DNA of 64,000 nt from Nocardioides sp. Soil805 (GCF_001429625.1 NZ_LMSU01000003.1:145148-209147), one strand, 5' to 3'; shown: positions 34,308 to 43,515, counted from the first letter of the stretch. Numbers and translations are program-made. Notes: a model not told the origin generated them from the sequence alone.

Positions 34308-34469
34308 TCAGCGGAGGAGGTTCAGTTGGTTGAGGCGATCCAGACTGTCTTGATACTCCGACTGATTCGGCAGATCAGCGACGATGTCGTCGAGCATCCC
34401 CCAGATCAGTTCGAGCGCTTCACTGACCAACGACGTGTCGGCCGCCCCGTCCACCTCTAAAACGTCCAT
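34308..34469 (-). CDS. 53-aa acidic protein
   Basis: It starts MDVLEVDGAADTSLVSEALE and ends SLDRLNQLNLLR. It is acidic and predicted helical, with no cysteine and no membrane segment. It ends 12 bp before the 360-aa gene and reads the same way, so the two probably form an operon. An antitoxin or immunity-like role is conceivable from size and charge but is not supported by any motif. Confidence 0.45.
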   Translation of the reverse strand: MDVLEVDGAADTSLVSEALELIWGMLDDIVADLPNQSEYQDSLDRLNQLNLLR

Positions 34470-35113
34470 GCCGCTGACGCTAATGCAGCCAACTGACAGC
34501 GCATCACGCGCAAGCCATCAGCCCCCTCCCACGGGTTTGCGAGCTGTAGCGACTCGACCGAGTTGTCGACCGAAGTCAGAGCAGGCCGGGTTTCGTTTAG
34601 CGTCCGAGCTGCGGCGAAGTGAGCGCGCTCGATCAACCATCGGCCTCAAGCGCGGGCCAGGCGACGAGTGGATCAAGCGGCATCGAGGGTGGTTCAAGGG
34701 CCCGTGTACGTCGGGCTCGCCTGCGCGGGAACGCAGGGAAGCGGGCCTGTCCCATTTCGTGCGGACGAAACCATGGCCCGTGAATGCATGGGGTGCGAGG
34801 TACTTGGTGAGTAGTGCACAGACGGCCGAAGGGGCTCCTCGACTGGAGTCGAAGGGACGGCCTGCTCACGCATGTGAGCATGGAGGGGCTCAGGACGGCG
34901 CCGACGGTCTCGGACGGATCGTGGCGGTAACCGGGTCAGCGTTTGTCGATCCTGGCGGCGCGAGTGGACTGGCCACTTGGTTGTATTGAGTGACCCAACA
35001 CACTGCCCCGCCGACACAGCACTGCTGATACGGGTGCTCGAGACCACCCGGCGGAGGAGGCAGTCAGGTAGTCCCAACTCGGCCGGGTCCCCACAGTCCG
35101 GCGTCGCGGTCCG
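34470..35113. other. Gene-poor region
   Basis: About 640 bp in which I see no supportable gene. Open frames on both strands lack ribosome sites and recognisable sequence. It may hold the promoter of the minus-strand pair to its left. Confidence 0.4.
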
Positions 35114-35437
35114 TCAGTCGACGGCGAGCTCACCGAGCTCGGACCAGTCGTCCTGATCGACCGTCTGGCTGATGATCTTCGGCGTCGAGGCGAGGTAGGG
35201 CGGTAGCTCGGCCTGGGCGGCCTTGAAGTGGTCCGAGCCGACGTGAGCTGCACCGGCGTCGCCGTCGCGGAACGCCTCGACCAGGACGTACTCGTTCGGG
35301 TCGTCGAGGCTGCGCGACCAGTCGTACCAGAGGCAGCCCTCCTCGGCGCGGGTCGCCTCGGTGAAGGCCCGGGAGATCTCGGGCCACGCCTCGGCGTGCT
35401 CGGGCTTGATGGCGAACTTGGCAGTGATGAAGATCAA
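35114..35437 (-). CDS. Antibiotic-biosynthesis-monooxygenase (ABM) domain protein
   Basis: A 107-aa dimeric alpha/beta-barrel protein: MIFITAKFAIKPEHAEAWPE, EEGCLWYDWSRSLDDPNEYV, AHVGSDHFKAAQAELPPYLA. This is the YgiN/quinol-monooxygenase-like ABM family (Glu/His/Phe pattern FKA..). It lies 115 bp after the DUF1097 gene, at the end of the alcohol-dehydrogenase operon. A role in detoxifying a quinone or an oxidised by-product is inferred. Confidence 0.85.
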   Translation of the reverse strand: MIFITAKFAIKPEHAEAWPEISRAFTEATRAEEGCLWYDWSRSLDDPNEYVLVEAFRDGDAGAAHVGSDHFKAAQAELPPYLASTPKIISQTVDQDDWSELGELAVD

Positions 35438-35552
35438 GGAGCTCTCCTAGGTCGAGTCGGGTGGCGAAACCTGTTCGTTCGCAAAGCTTGTCGGGGCCTA
35501 CCGGCTCAGCTTGACGCCGGGCCGGTAGGTCCCAGTCTTCACGGGTGCCCGT

Positions 35553-36065
35553 TCAGGCGGTCCGAGCATCCTGCGTCGGCGTCGGCGTCGGCGCCGGCTG
35601 CGGTGCACCGTCGACGGCCGACTGGATCATCGAGCCCAGCTTCTCCGAGATGATGCCGAGCACGGCGCCGGCAACAATCGCGATGAGCGCGCCGCTGAGG
35701 TCGAAACCGGACCCGAAGAACACGGCCGTGCCCGCGAACCCGCCGGGAATGAACGACAACAGCGGCAGCGCGGCCTCGATGCACAGGATGAACCCGACGA
35801 TCGTCACCATGATGGCGAGCGCAAGGGTAGAAGCGCTGACGGTTTCCAGCCCCTGGCTGATCACCCACCCCCAGAACACGCCGGCCAGGTTCGCGGCCAG
35901 GCCCTTGGCCAGACCGGTGGTGCCGCCTCCGGCGGCGAAGAAGCAAGCCCAGGCGACGAACGCGATCCAGGTGATGAGGGTGAGCTCCACGCTCGCGTAC
36001 GTCCAGATGCCGGCGAGCACGCCAACGGAGACGCCGATGCCCAGCAGGGCCTTGATACCGCTCAT
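35553..36065 (-). CDS. DUF1097 membrane protein
   Basis: 170 aa from ATG at 36065 (GAGAAGGAGC upstream). About five TM helices with the DUF1097/YcdZ pattern: GVLAGIWTYASVELTLITWI, AFVAWACFFAAGGGTTGLAK and NLAGVFWGWVI. It ends in a Pro/Thr-rich tail (PQPAPTPTPTQDARTA). The family role is unknown, perhaps small-solute transport. It lies 14 bp after the alcohol dehydrogenase and is part of that operon. Confidence 0.85.
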   Translation of the reverse strand: MSGIKALLGIGVSVGVLAGIWTYASVELTLITWIAFVAWACFFAAGGGTTGLAKGLAANLAGVFWGWVISQGLETVSASTLALAIMVTIVGFILCIEAALPLLSFIPGGFAGTAVFFGSGFDLSGALIAIVAGAVLGIISEKLGSMIQSAVDGAPQPAPTPTPTQDARTA

Positions 36066-36079
36066 GGTCGTGCTCCTTC

Positions 36080-37114
36080 TCAGGGGGTGAGGATGGCGCG
36101 GCCGCGTACGCGACCGGCGTCGAGGTCCGAGATCGCCGACTGGAAGTCGTCCAGGGCGTACTTCTGGGTGTGCAGGGTGACCAGGCCGCGAGCAGCCAGA
36201 GCCATGAGGTCGCACAGGTCGTTGTATGACCCGACGAGGTTGCCGACGATGTTCTTCTCCGCCGAAATGAGGTCGATGGTCGGAACGTTCACGTTCTCCC
36301 CGTACCCGACGACGTGGTAGTCGCCGGCCTGGCGGGTCATCGCGAGACCCTCGGCCGTGGACCCGCCCTCGCCGACGAAGTCGAGGACTACCTCGGCGCC
36401 GAGGCCGTGGGTGATGTCGAGGACCTCCTCGACCTGCTTTCCCTCGGCCACCACGCCGTGGTCGGCGCCCAGGCCCAGCGCCAGCTTCAGCGCCTCAGGG
36501 TTGCGGTCCACGACGACCAGCTGCGCGGGCGAGAGCGCCTTCATGACCTGGATGCCGATGTGACCTAGGCCGCCTGCGCCGATGACGACGCACGTGTCGC
36601 GCGGTGTCAGCCGCTCCGCTGCCTTCGCAGCGGCGTGGTAGGCCGTGAGGCCTGCGTCGGCGAGGGCGGCGACGTCGGCTGGCTCGAGGGAGTCGTCGAT
36701 CGGAACGACGCTGCGGGCCGATGTCTTGAGGTACTCGGCGTACCCGCCGTTGGTGTTGATGCCGGGAAACTGGTTGTTCTCGCAGTGGACGTCGTCACCG
36801 GTGCGGCACGCGCGACACAGGCCGCACGTGATGAGCGGATGCACGATGACCTTGTCGCCCTCACGCACGTTGGTGACCGCGGAACCGACGGCCTGCACCC
36901 AGCCGGCGTTCTCGTGGCCGATCGTGTACGGCAGCGTGACGCCGGACTTCTCCTCCCACTGCCCCTCGAGGATGTGGAGGTCGGTGCGGCACACACCAGC
37001 GCCTCCGATCCGCACGATGACGTCGAACGGGCCGGTGGCCTCGGGGACGTCGACCTCGGTCATCTCGAGATCCTGGTGATAGCCGACGACCTGGACGGCT
37101 CGCATTTTGCTCAT
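36080..37114 (-). CDS. Zinc-dependent NAD(P) alcohol dehydrogenase
   Basis: A 344-aa MDR-family enzyme. Catalytic zinc residues are in GVCRTDLHILEGQW and IGHENAGWVQAVG, the structural zinc site is CGLCRACRTGDDVHCE with four cysteines, and the Rossmann motif is GAGGLGHIGIQ. In propane and ketone monooxygenase clusters an enzyme of this type oxidises the secondary or primary alcohol product. It overlaps the DUF59 gene by ATGA. The substrate is inferred from the cluster only. Confidence 0.92.
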   Translation of the reverse strand: MSKMRAVQVVGYHQDLEMTEVDVPEATGPFDVIVRIGGAGVCRTDLHILEGQWEEKSGVTLPYTIGHENAGWVQAVGSAVTNVREGDKVIVHPLITCGLCRACRTGDDVHCENNQFPGINTNGGYAEYLKTSARSVVPIDDSLEPADVAALADAGLTAYHAAAKAAERLTPRDTCVVIGAGGLGHIGIQVMKALSPAQLVVVDRNPEALKLALGLGADHGVVAEGKQVEEVLDITHGLGAEVVLDFVGEGGSTAEGLAMTRQAGDYHVVGYGENVNVPTIDLISAEKNIVGNLVGSYNDLCDLMALAARGLVTLHTQKYALDDFQSAISDLDAGRVRGRAILTP

Positions 37115-37938
37115 CGGGAGTGCTCCTTGTTGGAGTGGGTGGCCAAGGTGGACAGGGGGATGAAGGTCCCGTCGTGACCGGGCGCGTAGGCGGCATCGGC
37201 GGGCTCCTCGCCGTCGACCCGACGCGTCTGGTCGTCGCCCGAGCCCGGGTAGCGAGTGCGGAGCAGGCCGCGGCAGAAGTGCGCGTTCCCGTCGATCGAG
37301 ATCCGAGTCGAACGGGCCCGCCGCAACGCCATCGGCACCTGGTCGGGCTCGTAGCCGACACCGTGCTCATCGACCATGACGGGCGCCGCGTCATGGTTGC
37401 CAAGGCCGAGCGTCGAACGACGCCGTAGCAGTGAGTCCTTCTCCAGCCCATCGGGCAGGTCGTCCAGGACCACGTCCGCGAGAGCCGTCTCCGCCAGGTC
37501 GGGACTCGACCTCAGCAGGCCCGTCAGGCATCGTTCCATCGCCGCGGTGTGCGCTTTGACCTGGAAGGTGCGGCGCAGCTCGTCGAGGCTGTCCTCGGCC
37601 TCGTGACGGAAGGTGCCCTTGTAGCCGGCGTCAGTGGCCAGGCCGTGGTTGATGATTTCGGAGTCGTGGTGGTCATCGAGCCGGACCACGACCGAACGAG
37701 TCCACGGAAGCGCGGTGAGGACGTCCTTGGAGTCCGACGCCATCAGGTAGGCGAAGTTCGGCGAGCAGAACGAGGTCGGCAAACGTAGGTGCACCTCCAC
37801 GTCACCGTCTTTGCCGACCTCGACTGTGCGGACGAAGCCGAGGTCGGTGATGGGCTCGTCGAGCTCCGGGTCGAACACGGCGCCGAGGGCCTCGCGCACC
37901 GCGTCGGCGTACGTGTGGCGGGTGACGGTGAGCGTCAT
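37111..37938 (-). CDS. DUF59 (iron-sulfur assembly-like) protein
   Basis: 275 aa from ATG at 37938, 2 bp after the amidohydrolase stop. The first ~95 residues are a DUF59/PaaD-like domain: AVREALGAVFDPELDEPITD, LGFVRTVEVGKDGDVEVHLR, then LPTSFCSPNFAYLMASDSKD with a cysteine in the usual place. The C-terminal ~180 residues are a helical extension seen in monooxygenase clusters. It probably assists metal or cofactor assembly of an oxygenase. It is coupled to the alcohol dehydrogenase by a 4-bp overlap. Confidence 0.85.
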   Translation of the reverse strand: MTLTVTRHTYADAVREALGAVFDPELDEPITDLGFVRTVEVGKDGDVEVHLRLPTSFCSPNFAYLMASDSKDVLTALPWTRSVVVRLDDHHDSEIINHGLATDAGYKGTFRHEAEDSLDELRRTFQVKAHTAAMERCLTGLLRSSPDLAETALADVVLDDLPDGLEKDSLLRRRSTLGLGNHDAAPVMVDEHGVGYEPDQVPMALRRARSTRISIDGNAHFCRGLLRTRYPGSGDDQTRRVDGEEPADAAYAPGHDGTFIPLSTLATHSNKEHSR

Positions 37939-37940
37939 CG

Positions 37941-38993
37941 TCACACCGACGCCATTTGGCCGAGGTCTGCCGCGTCGGGCTGTCGCGGACCGGTCTCGGG
38001 CTCGTCTGCATCGGGCAGCCGCAGCTCGGCAGGCACCTCGATGTCGTACATCTTGGCGGCGTTGAGGCCGAGGACCTTCTTCTTCGCCTCGGTGGTGAGG
38101 GGGGCGTACTCGGTCATGTCGTCGGGGATCTGGAAGTCGACGAACTGCTCGATCAGCCACCTTGGCGTCCACAGGGCGTAGTCGGAGGAGAACTGGATGC
38201 GGTCCTCACCGATCCAGTACATGAGCTCGCCCATGATCTGCGCGAAGTAGCGCGGCCGGGTGTGGATGAACGGCATCGCGACTGCCAGGCCGCCGTGGAC
38301 GTTCGGCTCCTGAGTCGCGATCCAGCAGAAGTCCTCGAGCCGGGGCAGGCCGACGTGCTCGATGATGAAGTTGAGGTCGGTGAAGTCCGTGGCCACGTGG
38401 TCGACGTCGGCGACGTCGAACGCGTCGCGGTCGAGGGGGCGGATGGTGGGGCCCTTGTGGATGTGGATGTTCGTGATGCCGAGCTCACGGCACAGTTCGA
38501 AGTATTTGTAGGCCATCGGGTCGTCGAGCTTCCAGCCGCGCGAGTCGCCGTGCCATTCGGCGGTGTAGAGCTTCACGCCCTTGAGCCCGAAACGCTCGGC
38601 GTCGGCACGAAGCTGGTCGAGGCCGGCCTCGCCATTGCGTGGGTCGAAGTTGTGGTTGTACGTCAGCTTGTCTGAGTTGGCCTGGGTGAGGGCGAACGCC
38701 TCTTCGGTCTGCCCGAACCCGTTGTTGTAGAACTCCCCGAGCTGGGCTGGCTGGAAGATCGCGTGGTCGACGTAGCCGTCGGTGAAGAGGTCCTTCATCA
38801 GGCGCTCGCCACCCTGGTAGAGGTACTCCTCCTTGGGCCAGACCTCCGACTCCGGGGAGAGGTTCGCGTGGTAGTCGTAGAAGCAGTCGATGAACTGCTG
38901 GCCTTGGAGGTTCTTGATGTTCTCCGGGCGTGCGTCCCACAAGGCGATGTGAGCGTCGACGATGAAGTAGTTCTCGCCGTCCTTGGTGTACAT
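37941..38993 (-). CDS. Amidohydrolase-2 family protein of monooxygenase clusters
   Basis: A 350-aa TIM-barrel amidohydrolase: YFIVDAHIALWDARPENIKN, GLKGVKLYTAEWHGDSRGWK, ITNIHIHKGPTIRPL, LNFIIEHVGLPRLEDF and RIQFSSDYALWTPRW. The first metal motif reads DAHIAL, not DxHxH, so metal binding may be altered. Homologues accompany mim/prm-type propane monooxygenases, where they are needed for function, perhaps as a folding or assembly factor. It is first in the operon, next to the divergent activator and its palindromes. Confidence 0.88.
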   Translation of the reverse strand: MYTKDGENYFIVDAHIALWDARPENIKNLQGQQFIDCFYDYHANLSPESEVWPKEEYLYQGGERLMKDLFTDGYVDHAIFQPAQLGEFYNNGFGQTEEAFALTQANSDKLTYNHNFDPRNGEAGLDQLRADAERFGLKGVKLYTAEWHGDSRGWKLDDPMAYKYFELCRELGITNIHIHKGPTIRPLDRDAFDVADVDHVATDFTDLNFIIEHVGLPRLEDFCWIATQEPNVHGGLAVAMPFIHTRPRYFAQIMGELMYWIGEDRIQFSSDYALWTPRWLIEQFVDFQIPDDMTEYAPLTTEAKKKVLGLNAAKMYDIEVPAELRLPDADEPETGPRQPDAADLGQMASV

Positions 38994-39089
38994 GTGCGTC
39001 CTCCGTCGATCGGGGTGATGTCGGTGACGTCGGTCACTCGATGGGTTCGGACGTTAGGTGCCGTCGACGACCTTTCGACCCGCGAGAAC

Positions 39090-39127
39090 GTCTCAATGTG
39101 AGACCAGCGGGTGTCTCAATTTGAGAC
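39090..39127. promoter_or_regulatory. Two tandem palindromic activator sites
   Basis: GTCTCAATGTGAGAC (39090-39104) and GTCTCAATTTGAGAC (39113-39127) are 15-bp palindromes with 6-bp and 7-bp perfect arms and centres 23 bp apart (about two helical turns). They lie between the amidohydrolase operon and the activator gene, the expected place of an upstream activating sequence. Confidence 0.8.
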
Positions 39128-39186
39128 GCGACTCTGGGGTCGCTCGCCGGTGCCAGCTGTAACGTCGGTCACATGACGGGAGACGG

Positions 39187-40707
39187 GTGATGGACGACGC
39201 CCTGCCCGAGCGCGCGCGCCGGCACCACGAGCTGCAACGCTCGATGGGCGGCGCACCGATGGTGACCGGCTCGCACGTCTCCGACCGACTCGTCGCATCC
39301 TGGCAGCGCAGCGAGGGCTACGGCGTCTCGCTCGAGTCCATCGAGCCCAGCTTCACCGGCACCTTCGACGACGAATCACTGTTCTTCGAGTGCGGACGCG
39401 AGGTGCTCGCCGGCCTTCACCAGACCCTGATCAATGAGCCCGTCTCCCTCATGCTGACCGACGCCGACGGGCTCGTCCTCAACCGCATGAGCGGCGACAC
39501 CTCGCTCCTGCGGGCACTCGACGCCGTCCATCTCGCCCCCGGTTTCGCCTACGCCGAGCGCACCGTCGGCACCAACGGCCTCGGCCTCGCCATCGCCGAC
39601 CGCGCGCCCACCGTGGTGCGCGCCGACGAGCACTATGCGCTCAGCCTCTGCACCTACACGTGCGCCGCCGTTCCGGTCCTTGACCCGCTTAGCGGCCAGC
39701 TCGAGGGCTGCGTCAACCTCACGACCTGGTCGAGCCAGTCCAGCGACCTGCTCCTCGCGCTCGCCCAGTCCGCGGCCAGCAACACCTCCGCGATGATGCT
39801 GGCCCGCTCACGCGGACAGAAGCCCCGCGCCGCCCAACGCGGCGAGGTGTTCCGCGTCGAGACACCGCGCCTCGAACCCGGAACCGGCACCATCGCCGAC
39901 CTCGGTCCCAGCTGGACCGACGTGCTCGGTCGCGTCGGCGCCGCGATCCGCGACGAGCGCATCATTCTCGCCGTCGGCGAGGAAGGATCCGGTCGGGCCA
40001 CCGTCCTCGCACAGGCGTTGCGCGAGCAGTTCCCCCGCGAGCGCATCCTCGCCGCCTCGCCGCCCCCGCCCCAGGACTGCGAGGCCTGGCTCGGACTGTG
40101 GACCCCCGAGCTCGGCAAGCCCGACACCGGCATCCTCGTCCGCGACGTCGACCTCCTCCCCGAGTGGGTCGCCGAACACGTGCGCGACCTCGTCGTCCAA
40201 GCACGGGTCCGCGCCCACGCCGGCGACCACGTGCCGTTCGCGATGACAGCCAGCCGCTACGACGCCATACCGCCCGCCCTCGCCCCGCTCGTCGACACCA
40301 TCGTCTCCGTTCCGCCCCTTCGCGAACGCCCCGACGACGTCCTCCCTCTCGCCCACCTCGCCGCTCGCCGGGCACGCGGACGAGAGGTCGCCTTCACCCA
40401 CGCCGCTGAGTCGGCCTTACGCGACTGCGGCTGGCCCGGCAACGCCCGCCAGCTCGTCGACGTCATCGCGCAGGCCGCCCGGCGCGGCGACACCATCGAC
40501 GTACGACACCTGCCCGCCGACGTGCTCTCCGGCACCTCACGACGCCTCACCCGCATCGAGACCTTCGAGCGCGACGAGATCGTCCGCGTCCTCACCCGCC
40601 CCGGCACCTCCATGAAGGACGCTGGCGAGGAACTTGGCATGAGCCGAGCGACCGTCTATCGCAAGGTGGCCCAGTACGACATCAACATCCCCCGCTACGA
40701 CTCCTGA
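39187..40707 (+). CDS. MimR/AcoR-like Fis-family activator with degenerate AAA+ domain
   Basis: 506 aa (GTG 39187, or ATG 39190). The N-terminal GAF-type sensor has YAERTVGTNGLGLAIADRAP and LTTWSSQSSDLLLALAQSAA. The central enhancer-binding-protein domain has a weak Walker A (GEEGSGRAT, Arg in place of Lys), no GAFTGA loop, and a C-terminal part with VPPLRERPDDVLPLA and WPGNARQLVDVI. The Fis HTH is KDAGEELGMSRATVYRKVAQ. Such proteins control propane/ketone monooxygenase operons in actinobacteria, which generally lack sigma-54. It should bind the adjacent palindromes. Confidence 0.87.
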   Translation: MMDDALPERARRHHELQRSMGGAPMVTGSHVSDRLVASWQRSEGYGVSLESIEPSFTGTFDDESLFFECGREVLAGLHQTLINEPVSLMLTDADGLVLNRMSGDTSLLRALDAVHLAPGFAYAERTVGTNGLGLAIADRAPTVVRADEHYALSLCTYTCAAVPVLDPLSGQLEGCVNLTTWSSQSSDLLLALAQSAASNTSAMMLARSRGQKPRAAQRGEVFRVETPRLEPGTGTIADLGPSWTDVLGRVGAAIRDERIILAVGEEGSGRATVLAQALREQFPRERILAASPPPPQDCEAWLGLWTPELGKPDTGILVRDVDLLPEWVAEHVRDLVVQARVRAHAGDHVPFAMTASRYDAIPPALAPLVDTIVSVPPLRERPDDVLPLAHLAARRARGREVAFTHAAESALRDCGWPGNARQLVDVIAQAARRGDTIDVRHLPADVLSGTSRRLTRIETFERDEIVRVLTRPGTSMKDAGEELGMSRATVYRKVAQYDINIPRYDS

Positions 40708-40721
40708 GAGTGTCCTGACGC

Positions 40722-40746
40722 GACCGCATAAGGACGCGTTGCGGTC
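40722..40746. terminator. Possible hairpin after the activator gene
   Basis: GACCGCA and TGCGGTC form 7-bp perfect arms around an 11-nt loop, 15 bp past the stop codon. There is no T-run, so this is weak evidence. Confidence 0.3.
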
Positions 40747-40894
40747 ATCGCTGTACTGGCCCGGCCTGCGAGAACCCGACACGACGTCGAACGAATTCTA
40801 CGGGCGACCCGCGAGGTGTGCGGCGCCGGCGCTCATCGCGGGACCGCAAGGATGCAACGTTGCTCATGTCCAGCGGCGCTGGGACCTGGGAAGC

Positions 40895-41106
40895 GCTGTC
40901 GTCAGCGATGGTGAGCAGGGTGGTGAGCGGGCCAGCAGGCTCGCTCGGCCCTCAATCTGCCCTCAGCAGGACCGAACTCGATGCTGATGATCAACGATTA
41001 CAGATCACGTCGCGCCTGCATCTATGCAGGTCAGAGCCACTTTCGAATGATCACGACGAGTATCGGAAACCCACGTTCTCGTTCCGCAGCAACCTCTGAG
41101 ACTGCC
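40895..41106. repeat. Repeat region A, related to region B at 54.05 kb
   Basis: The 629-bp gap 40708-41336 has no supportable gene. This part contains two GGTGAGC units (40910, 40922), two copies of CCCTCA-type units (GGCCCTCAATCTGCCCTCA), a CCTGCA/TGCAGG hairpin (41015-41030) and GCAACCTCTGAGACTGCC. The same elements occur in the same order near 54045-54290, at roughly 60% identity by eye. Confidence 0.55.
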
Positions 41107-41336
41107 GGCTCGCAGTGGGGGAGTAACGCACCGGACTACGAGGGGTAGGCGCAGGCCGTCGAGGGCACCAACGTCCAGAATTGCCGATGGGCGGACGGCA
41201 CTCCTAGTCAAACTTGACCGCGGCACGGTCCACCGGACTTGTAAGTCTGGGTTGAGATGCACCGCCCTGAGAAGTTTCTCAGCGCCATTAGCGTTTTGAC
41301 TTGTCACGGCGTGGCCTGGGGTCAGCCCTCTCATGT

Positions 41337-42128
41337 CTATTTCAGCGTCGACGGGGACAGGTACGCAGCAAGCGCACATGCGACGGCGAGGCAGCCGCAG
41401 GTGACCTCCATCAGCTGCAGACCAAGGTGGTCGTGCTCGGCGAGCGTGCCGCCAAGGACCAGTCCTAGTCCCGAGATGAGGATGACGGCGGCTGCGATGC
41501 GGTGCCGATCGGGGACCACAGCGACCCGCAGTCCGCAGAGGCCGAGCAGGATGGCGCACCCTGTGTCGCGGAAGTTGTTGCTCGCGCCGGTGGCGTTGTG
41601 AGCCACCAGGTTCCACTGGGACACGACAAGGGTGGCGGTGATGAGCATGCACATCCAGCCTGCGACGGGAGCCCAGTGAGCCTTCGAGGGATGGTGGGCC
41701 GCGTCCTCCAGGCGGCGGGTGCATTGATTGGATGCGGCCGCGTCGGCATGGGCCCGGTCCGTGTTGACCATCTCGCCGGGAACGACCCCCGGGTGCACCA
41801 CACCGTCGCGCACCTGCCGAAGCTCTCGCCGCGGAGAGAACGCCGAGACGGCGTCGTAGAGCACGCCACCGCGGACGCTGCACCCCACGCCCAGGACCAG
41901 CACCACGGTGCCCATCACGGACAGCGGTCCGGACAGCAGCACCACGCCGACGCTCAGGACGACGGCACCGCTGAGGGCTCCGACGAGTCCGCCCCAGACC
42001 CAACGGGGCCGGACCAGGTGCCCGGCCCGCCTGGCACCGGGTGTTGAGTCATCGGAAGTTGCTTCATGGGAGGTTGTGGCGTCTGCGGTCATGTCGGCGC
42101 CGCTTTGCAAGTGCCGGGGTGTCGTCAT
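41337..42128 (-). CDS. Uncharacterised multi-pass membrane protein
   Basis: 263 aa from ATG at 42128, which overlaps the stop of the preceding gene (ATGA). After a polar Thr/Ser-rich start there are TM helices at VWGGLVGALSGAVVLSVGVV, MGTVVLVLGVGCSVRGGVLY, and in the second half WMCMLITATLVVSQ, ILLGLCGLRVAVVP and CLAVACALAAYLSP. A hydrophilic loop (FSPRRELRQVRDGVVHPGVV) separates the halves. No family was recognised. It is last in a four-gene operon with GH15 and SDR enzymes. Confidence 0.65.
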   Translation of the reverse strand: MTTPRHLQSGADMTADATTSHEATSDDSTPGARRAGHLVRPRWVWGGLVGALSGAVVLSVGVVLLSGPLSVMGTVVLVLGVGCSVRGGVLYDAVSAFSPRRELRQVRDGVVHPGVVPGEMVNTDRAHADAAASNQCTRRLEDAAHHPSKAHWAPVAGWMCMLITATLVVSQWNLVAHNATGASNNFRDTGCAILLGLCGLRVAVVPDRHRIAAAVILISGLGLVLGGTLAEHDHLGLQLMEVTCGCLAVACALAAYLSPSTLK

Positions 42129-42502
42129 CGCCGGATCTCCTGCAGGTCGAGCGCTGAAAAGGTGAGAGCAGTGACCGCGCTGATGAGTGCGAGGCGTCGG
42201 TACTTCGCTGAGACGACCGCCAGGGCGAACATGGTGGCGGCATGCGTCACCTCGACGGTGACGTCCAGCTCTCGCACCCACGGTCGACATTCGCTCGAAT
42301 CCGGAGGCCGCCGCTGCGACCGCGAAGCGGCGAGGCCTATCGCCGACTGGGCGAGGTAGCGGGCTCCCAGGATGCGGACCGCCGCGCGCTCGTGCTGCTG
42401 CGTCCGTCCGCCGCTAAGTCGCAGTGCCACCTCCGGACAGGTCAGGGTCACCAGCCCAAGACCGAGCCGGACAACATCGACCGGACGTCGTGCCGTGCTC
42501 AT
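42125..42502 (-). CDS. Small uncharacterised membrane-associated protein
   Basis: 125 aa from ATG at 42502, overlapping the SDR stop (ATGA). It has hydrophobic segments at [20 protein letters not shown] and [20 protein letters not shown] then [35 protein letters not shown] suggests an amphipathic helix. The function is unknown. The tight overlaps on both sides indicate a real operon member. Confidence 0.6.
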   Translation of the reverse strand: MSTARRPVDVVRLGLGLVTLTCPEVALRLSGGRTQQHERAAVRILGARYLAQSAIGLAASRSQRRPPDSSECRPWVRELDVTVEVTHAATMFALAVVSAKYRRLALISAVTALTFSALDLQEIRR

Positions 42503-43515
42503 GCCGTCCGCCTTGCGCGCACGGCGAGGCCGCCGGCGAGCGATAGGGCTGTGACGCCGAGGGCGCGGCGGTGCTGCGAGGCCCACTGCTGCGGCGAGTG
42601 GGCGATGGCGCGGTCGTCGAAGACTCCGTGGGCGCCGTGGTCGTGACCGTCCTCGCCGTCGACTGGTTCCCACAGGTTGGCCTTCTGGTCGGCGGGGCGG
42701 GGCGTGTCTGTCTGCTGCGACGACGCGCCGGTGCGCGCGAGGTAGCGGTCCAGTAGTCCGCCTGCGACCCGGTTCGCCACGATGGTGGCGGCGGTGGTGG
42801 CGCCCACCCAGTACGCGCGCCGTTGAGGGTGTGCCGCGGCGTAGAGGACGGCGCGAGCAGCGACTTCCGGTTGGTAGAACGGCGGGACTGGTTGGGCCTG
42901 CATGGGCAGTCGGGATGACACCCACCTGAATTGGGGGGTGTTGACGCCCGGCATAGCCACCGAGGTGACGTGGACGTTGCTGTGCTCGTGGCGCAGCTCG
43001 GTGAGCAGTGACTCGTGGAACCCCCACATGGCGTGCTTGGCGCCGCAGTAGGGCGACTGGAGGGGGATGCCGCGGTGGGCCAGGGCGGACCCGACCTGGA
43101 CAATCACCCCGCGGTCGCGGGGCAGCATCCTTGTCAGAGCGGCGCGGGTGCCGTTCACGAAGCCGAGGTAGGTGACCTCGGTGACGCGTCGGAACTCTTC
43201 GGGGTCGATGTCGACGAAGCGTGCGAACACCGAGGTGAACGCGTCGTTGACCCACACGTCGATGGGGCCAAGCTCAGCCTCGACCCGGTCTGCGGCCTGC
43301 TCGAGGGCGTGGTGGTCGGCAGTGTCCACCGTGATGGTCAACGGGTCGCCGCCGAGGTCGCGGACCTCTTGGGCCGCTGCCCGCAGGCCGGTGCTGCCAC
43401 GCGCGAGCAGCGCCACGTGGTCGCCTTCGCGGGCGAACAGGCGAGCGCTGGCCCGGCCGATGCCACCGGATGCTCCGGTGATGACGACGATGCGGGGGCT
43501 CTTCTTGAGTTCCAT
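42499..43515 (-). CDS. Short-chain dehydrogenase/reductase
   Basis: A 338-aa classical SDR with cofactor motif [17 protein letters not shown] in place of NNAG, active-site Ser in VGSALAHRG, and [10 protein letters not shown] (YxxxK). The C-terminal ~90 residues beyond the SDR core carry a His/Asp-rich stretch ([12 protein letters not shown]) and a final hydrophobic helix, which may anchor it at the membrane. It lies 49 bp downstream of the GH15 gene. The substrate is unknown. Confidence 0.9.
   Translation of the reverse strand: MELKKSPRIVVITGASGGIGRASARLFAREGDHVALLARGSTGLRAAAQEVRDLGGDPLTITVDTADHHALEQAADRVEAELGPIDVWVNDAFTSVFARFVDIDPEEFRRVTEVTYLGFVNGTRAALTRMLPRDRGVIVQVGSALAHRGIPLQSPYCGAKHAMWGFHESLLTELRHEHSNVHVTSVAMPGVNTPQFRWVSSRLPMQAQPVPPFYQPEVAARAVLYAAAHPQRRAYWVGATTAATIVANRVAGGLLDRYLARTGASSQQTDTPRPADQKANLWEPVDGEDGHDHGAHGVFDDRAIAHSPQQWASQHRRALGVTALSLAGGLAVRARRTA

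Noticed and set aside
34384-34989. A 201-codon plus-strand frame in the gene-poor part of the island
   Set aside because: Composition is unlike coding sequence, it overlaps the better-supported 53-aa gene on the other strand, and no motif is seen.
35114-38993. Complete propane monooxygenase operon
   Set aside because: No large, reductase, small or coupling oxygenase subunit is present anywhere in the window; only accessory genes are seen.
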